A DNA stretch of 64,000 nucleotides from Zygnema cylindricum (Eukaryota > Streptophyta > Zygnematophyceae > Zygnematales > Zygnemataceae). Every line of letters starts with the position of its first letter. Position 1 is the first letter of the stretch. The translations under genes were made by a program, and so were the position numbers. Location: NCBI GenBank assembly GCA_037447655.1, contig JBBHKE010001736.1, positions 62,001 to 126,000 on the forward strand, given 5' to 3'. Shown piece after piece: positions 59,201 to 64,000 of the stretch. The notes beneath the pieces are model-generated. The model saw only the letters and a list, made by a program, of their open reading frames with translations, was not told where the DNA came from and ran no database searches.

Positions 59201-62200
59201 TAATTGGTTTAAATTCGCCAGAATGGCCATTAGCTTTAGTGGGATCAATAGCTGCTGGTGCAAATGGGGCAGTTTTTCCTGTTTTTTCTATTCTTCTCAG
59301 TTCCATTATCAAAACATTTTACCTACCTGATGAAAAACAGCTTCGAAAAGACGCCGATTTTTGGTCTGGCATGTTTGTTGTATTGGGTGCTAGTTGTCTG
59401 GTGGTCGTTTCGACTCAATTTACGATGTTTGCAATAATTGGAAGCGCTTTAGTTCGTCGAGTTCGGCAAATGTGTTTTTCTGTTATTCTCCATCAAGAAA
59501 TTGGGTGGTTTGACGATAGTGCAAATTCAAGGTGGGTCTTGTTTCTTAGCGAGCAAAATAAGTTATCTTTTTGTTTGAAAAAAATCTTGTGGGAAAATCC
59601 TTTTTCCAAATTATTTCAAGAAAACTGACAATGTGTGTGAAAAGGTCATAAAAGGGAGTGTCCTCGATGTTTTTTCATGGAATTCACATCATACATGGTT
59701 TTTTGTTGAACGGGTACAAATGATTATTCATTATTTTGTGGGAATTTGCAGTCCTGGTCATTTAGCAAATCACAGATGGGGTTAGTAGGTTTCTCGAGTA
59801 AAATTAATACAAAGAAAAGCGAGTCGTTTTCGCAATGGTAGTACTATTCTCGTAGATATTTTTGACACCAAAAATTGAGGATTTTTTCTAGCTAGTTATG
59901 TTTTTGGTCTAACATTCTATAACTTAGCTAATTCTTTTGCATTATGGCATTAGAGCAACTTTTTTGGCTTAAAACCATTAATTTTGCCGACTTTAATGTT
60001 GTTGTGTTGATTTTTTTTTCTTATTTCATTTTCTTCGTTTCCTTTTCTTTTTGATTCTTTTCCTTTTTCTGTCCTTTTTCTCTTTCTCTTTTTTATTTTT
60101 GTTCTTTTTTCTTTTCTATCTGACAGTGGAGCAATTGGGGCTCGACTTTCAACCGATGCGGCTCAAGTTCGAGCCATGGTGGGCGATACTTTGGCGATTC
60201 TCGTTCAAAATATTGTTACCATTATTATTGGAATGATTATTGCTTTTACGGCAAATTGGATACTCACTCTCGTCGTCCTCAGTGTGGTTCCTCTAATCGG
60301 ATTTGCAGGAGCCATGCAAATGAAGGCTTTACAAGGTTTTAGTGAAAGTGCAAAAGTGGGTAGATTTTTCTCAAGTTTCCATGCTGAAAACCAAGAAAAT
60401 TCCAGAAAAGAAATCAACAATACATTTCTGCAGAGCCTTGAAGTATTTGAGACTTTTGTAATTTTGTATTTGGCTTAAATGATTATGGTTTCGATTATGA
60501 ATGTTCTATTTGTAGCTACGAAGAATTGAAACAATTTTGCATGCTGTTATAGTTTATAACCTTTTTTTTCGTTGTCTTTAGTTTACTCTTTTTTCATCTA
60601 AGTCAGCATCTTGCTGTTGTGTAGTTCACTCATTTATGAAAGCAATTTAATTCAATATAGAATTTAAACCCAATCTTGGTGTCATGTGCCTTTTTGAGAT
60701 GATTGTGAATTATTGAAGGTCGTTTTTCCAATTTGATTCTGGATCACTGAAGCTTTTTTTCCCATTGATTTTTGCAGGTTATGTATGAAGATGCGAGCAA
60801 AGTGGCGAACGACGCCGTGAGCAGCATTCGAACAGTTGCAGCGTTTGTGGCCGAAGAAAAAGTTTTGCAACTTTACAACGAAAAATGTAGTTTGCCTCTT
60901 AAGGCGGGAATGCGTCGAGGGCACGTCAGTGGGATTGGTCTTGGATTTTCCAATTTTGTTATGTTTAATGCCTATGCTCTCTCCTTCTGTCTAGGATGTT
61001 AATCAAAGGGGAAAGACTATTTCATGTCCACGAGACTTTACTAAAAAAGTAAGCTCAGATCAGTAGAGAGACTGTGAGTTCGAAAAATCTGTATCTGTAA
61101 CTATTTATTTGTTGGAGAGGGAGAGGGAAAGAGGTAAGGGAANNNNNNNNNNNNNNNNNNNNNNNNNNNNNNNNNNNNNNNNNNNNNNNNNNNNNNNNNN
61201 NNNNNNNNNNNNNNNNNNNNNNNNNNNNNNNNNNNNNNNNNNNNNNNNNNNNNNNNNNNNNNNNNNNNNNNNNNNNNNNNNNNNNNNNNNNNNNNNNNNN
61301 NNNNNNNNNNNNNNNNNNNNNNNNNNNNNNNNNNNNNNNNNNNNNNNNNNNNNNNNNNNNNNNNNNNNNNNNNNNNNNNNNNNNNNNNNNNNNNNNNNNN
61401 NNNNNNNNNNNNNNNNNNNNNNNNNNNNNNNNNNNNNNNNNNNNNNNNNNNNNNNNNNNNNNNNNNNNNNNNNNNNNNNNNNNNNNNNNNNNNNNNNNNN
61501 NNNNNNNNNNNNNNNNNNNNNNNNNNNNNNNNNNNNNNNNNNNNNNNNNNNNNNNNNNNNNNNNNNNNNNNNNNNNNNNNNNNNNNNNNNNNNNNNNNNN
61601 NNNNNNNNNNNNNNNNNNNNNNNNNNNNNNNNNNNNNNNNNNNNNNNNNNNNNNGTTTTATTAGAGGTCCCCTACGAGGTGTTTTTTTATTACTATTGGG
61701 GGGTTAATATAGAGGACAATTCTTGACTTCCTTAACAGGAGATATAATTGGGGGGTTATCATTATTTTTTTGTGGAGCATCCCCTGGAGATTATTTTGTT
61801 TGGATCTTTTTCATTGTGTCATTTTGTTTGGATTTTTGCAGGTTTTTTTTGCTATTGTGATGAGTGCTATGGGAGTTGCACAAACTGCGGGAATGGCTCC
61901 CAATATGACAGATGTGAAGACGGCAATAAATTCAATATTTAAAATCCTCGATCGTAAAACTAAAATCGATCCTGATGCCCCCGGGAAGACTCTTGATGTG
62001 GTTAGAGGCGATATTGAACTTGTTCATCTCAAATTCCGGTATCCTACTCGTACAGATGTGATAATTTTTAAGGATTTATCGCTTTCAATTCATTCAGGAC
62101 AGGTGAGTTAATTTGTTGTTTTTTTCTTTTATTTTTCATTTCCTGTCGTGGTTAATGTAGAGAAAATGTTAAGTAAAAGTGAATGCAAATGGATAATGAT

Positions 62201-63051
62201 TGTATTCATCAGGCTCTTTATGAGCTATTCTGGCATTTGCGTGGTTTAGTCAATCCAATGTCTTCGTGACATTTGACAGATTTTTTTGCAATATCTAAAT
62301 TACTCTTCTCTGGATATTTTGCTTGATTTGTGATTGCTTGCACAATAACATAAAGGCAACTTGTTTCTAAGGTTTTTGTCCTAACGAATGTGAAATCTGA
62401 CGTTTGCAGACTGTGGCCTTGGTTGGAGAAAGTGGTAGTGGAAAATCGACAGTTATCTCTCTTCTTGAGCGATTTTACGATCCAGAACATGGAAAGGTGA
62501 TGGTTGACGGTGTTGATGTGAGAGAATTCCAGCTTAAATGGTTACGGCAACAAATGGGACTTGTTAGTCAAGAACCTGTCCTTTTTAATACAACCATCAG
62601 AGATAATATTTTGTATGGAAATGAGGGAGCATCGGAAAGTGAGATTGAAGCTGCAGCAAAAGACGCAAATGCACATACATTCATCTCCTCTCTCCCAGAT
62701 GGATACAATACGATTGTCGGAGAGAGAGGGGTACAATTATCTGGGGGTCAAAAGCAACGTGTCGCAATAGCTCGAGCAATCGTCAAAAATCCTCGAATTC
62801 TTTTATTGGATGAGGCAACATCGGCTCTAGATGCTGAATCGGAAAAAGTTGTGCAAGATGCATTGGATCGTATAATGGTTGGAAGGACTACAGTTGTGAT
62901 TGCTCATCGTTTATCGACGATTAGAAACGCAAATCTTATCGCAGTCGTGCAAAACGGTTCCATAGTGGAGAAAGGTCGGCACGAAGAATTGTTGCGGATT
63001 CCCGAGGGTGCCTATGCGGCTCTTGTGAAGCTGCACGCCCATGCCCGCTGA
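53273..63051 (+). CDS. ABCB: ABC transporter B family member (P-glycoprotein/MDR-like), 13 exons
   Basis: Full transporter of TMD-NBD-TMD-NBD layout, predicted to use ATP to export or move amphipathic substrates (in plants sometimes auxin) across a membrane. Exons inferred by GT-AG sites and family alignment: 53273-53659, 54312-54366, 54675-54850, 55096-55317, 55778-56022, 56573-56802, 57271-57566, 58153-58426, 58847-59531, 60127-60355, 60778-61048, 61842-62102, 62410-63051; about 1323 aa. There is a Lys-rich N-terminal patch ([12 protein letters not shown]). NBD1 has GESGSGKST (exon 7), LSGGQ and [12 protein letters not shown] (exon 8). NBD2 has [26 protein letters not shown] and VIAHRLST (exon 13). 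A charged linker lies in exon 9. All phases agree except exon 11, which has one extra base near 60997 giving TAA. The second gap lies in the following intron. Substrate and exact membrane are not determinable here. Confidence 0.92.
60778..61048 (+). pseudogene. ABCB exon 11 with a one-base frame disruption
   Basis: The exon opens as [20 protein letters not shown] and runs in frame to LSFCLGC, then TAA at 60999-61001. Skipping one base near 60997 restores [17 protein letters not shown] up to the donor GTAAGC (61049), which then joins exon 12 ([11 protein letters not shown]) in phase 0, matching the family pattern of LxxxGKTTF before VFFA. The lesion lies about 145 bp before the N gap. Sequencing error, a null allele, and pseudogenisation are all possible. 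Confidence 0.75.
61143..61654. other. Assembly gap (512 N) in ABCB intron 11
   Basis: N run inside the intron between exons 11 and 12. The left edge is purine-rich (gagagggagagggaaagagg), so the missing sequence may be a low-complexity repeat that stopped assembly. Confidence 0.98.
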
Positions 63052-63076
63052 TAATTGGTTAAGTGGAGGAAGGGAG

Positions 63077-63082
63077 AATAAA
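63077..63082 (+). terminator. Polyadenylation signal of ABCB gene
   Basis: AATAAA lies 26 bp after the stop codon. It is in the right place for a near-upstream element, though close to the stop. Other signals may act further on. Confidence 0.45.
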
Positions 63083-63643
63083 ACAGAGTGACGCTAAGTG
63101 TGCAAGTTCAAAATTGTAATTTGTAATCTATTTTTTTTTTTAATAAGGTTCTTCCTTGAGGAGTGGCTCTTGTGTGATTTGAATTTGTACAATGTCAAAA
63201 ATGCATGATTTGGATGTAAATCTGCTGAATCTCTCCAATCGCTGTAACTGTTGGTGGAACTGTTAATGTTGTTTCTTGTGGTCCTTGTGGCATTTACTTC
63301 ACGCATCTTTTACTGACTGCTATCTGATCAAATTACAGATGCTCCTACATTTTTGTGAATAACCATACTCCCAGCTTCTAGCTACCTCACAGCAGTGTGG
63401 GTCAATTTCTCAGTGCATCCATCTGTCCACACGACTTATCCACTAGCTGACAAACAATCTAGAAGTGCAGCTGTGCTCCCAAAATAGCCAGTGTGTAGCG
63501 TTATTGGCGCTAATGCTTTCTTAGTTTTTGACTCTTAATTTGTGCACACTTGTCCAATGATAAAGAGAGGGTTTCCATGGAAAGGTGTGATCCAAATCAG
63601 ACACGTGCGCATGGAGAAGAGTTGATTCACATGGCGTAGAAAC
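63083..63643. other. No recognisable gene downstream of ABCB
   Basis: Likely ABCB 3' UTR and intergenic sequence. No coding frame is supported. Confidence 0.5.
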
Positions 63644-64000
63644 TAGTGTTGTGTACAGAAGGCTCTTCGCCGATATTCGATATGCACCTAATTTTAGGTG
63701 CCCGATAATCGATATATCGAGAAGCACAATATCGCGATATGAAGTTGATATATCGCCCGATAATTCCATATATTACCTCCGCCATATATCAAAGTTGACT
63801 CTAGGTCAAGAAAATTTCAAAAGCCTCCCCCCCCCCCTCCCCGCCGCCCCCGCCCCATGGCGCGCCGCGGGGAGGGGGGGGGTGGGGGGGGGGGTGTGTA
63901 TTGTACAATTTCCATACTATTTTCCGTATCACATCGAGCCCTCTCACCATCCAATATTCGATACATAGAATATCAAATTTATCACGATAGATTTTTACCC
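63644..64000. mobile_element. CGATA-rich element (family gamma), copy 2, cut by window end
   Basis: It begins TAGTGTTGTGTA (63644-63655) and continues with many cgatat/tatcg words (gccgatattcgatatg, cccgataatcgatatatcg, atatcgcgatatg), like 46057-46626. A GC hairpin sits inside (63829-63882). The right end lies outside the window. Confidence 0.45.
63829..63882. repeat. Perfect 16-bp GC inverted repeat
   Basis: CCCCCCCCCTCCCCGC at 63829-63844 is exactly inverted as GCGGGGAGGGGGGGGG at 63867-63882, with a 22-bp GC-rich spacer containing ggcgcgcc. It stands out in an AT-rich neighbourhood. Confidence 0.85.

Overview
The window looks like a repeat-rich nuclear segment of a streptophyte genome (charophycean alga or early land plant). 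The evidence is a plant-type ABCB transporter split into 13 exons with GT-AG introns, dominance of Ty1/copia LTR retrotransposons, a decayed plastid-type rpoC1 fragment, and very long pyrimidine tracts. The species cannot be fixed from the sequence alone. Two assembly gaps are present: 10 N at 26283-26292 and 512 N at 61143-61654.

Layout. 338-12489 is a compound copia element (family A) with four LTRs, two internal regions and one outer 5-bp target duplication (TAAAC). 12495-16669 has no recognisable gene. 16670-17630 (minus) is an rpoC1 pseudogene of plastid ancestry. 17647-18323 is a DNA-transposon-like repeat (family alpha) interrupted by copia family B (18324-26282), a tandem LTR-internal-LTR-internal arrangement cut by the first gap. 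28314-29146 is a second alpha copy, bounded by 12-bp inverted ends and carrying a broken myosin motor exon. About 2 kb of almost pure pyrimidine sequence follows (29200-31158), ending in a good splice acceptor and a 60-codon open exon. 34410-34480 is a tRNA-derived SINE head. 34988-40105 is a very young non-coding LTR element (family C, LARD-like), and 40489-45930 is a degenerate minus-strand copia element (family D). 46057-46626 and 63644-64000 are CGATA-rich elements. 47063-47628 and 51614-52068 are inverted copies of a hAT-type non-autonomous element, each with a perfect 8-bp target duplication.

The only convincing intact-looking host gene is the ABCB (P-glycoprotein/MDR-type) full transporter at 53273-63051 (+). 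All exons join in phase except exon 11, where a one-base excess close to the second gap breaks the frame.

The main novelty candidates are: (i) the myosin exon inside an inverted-repeat-bounded element, which looks like gene-fragment capture; (ii) two unrelated copia families whose primer-binding sites match the anticodon region of initiator tRNA-Met (half-tRNA priming), beside two families using the usual 3'-end site; (iii) the young non-coding family C element, apparently dependent on family B-like machinery; and (iv) the plastid rpoC1 fossil.
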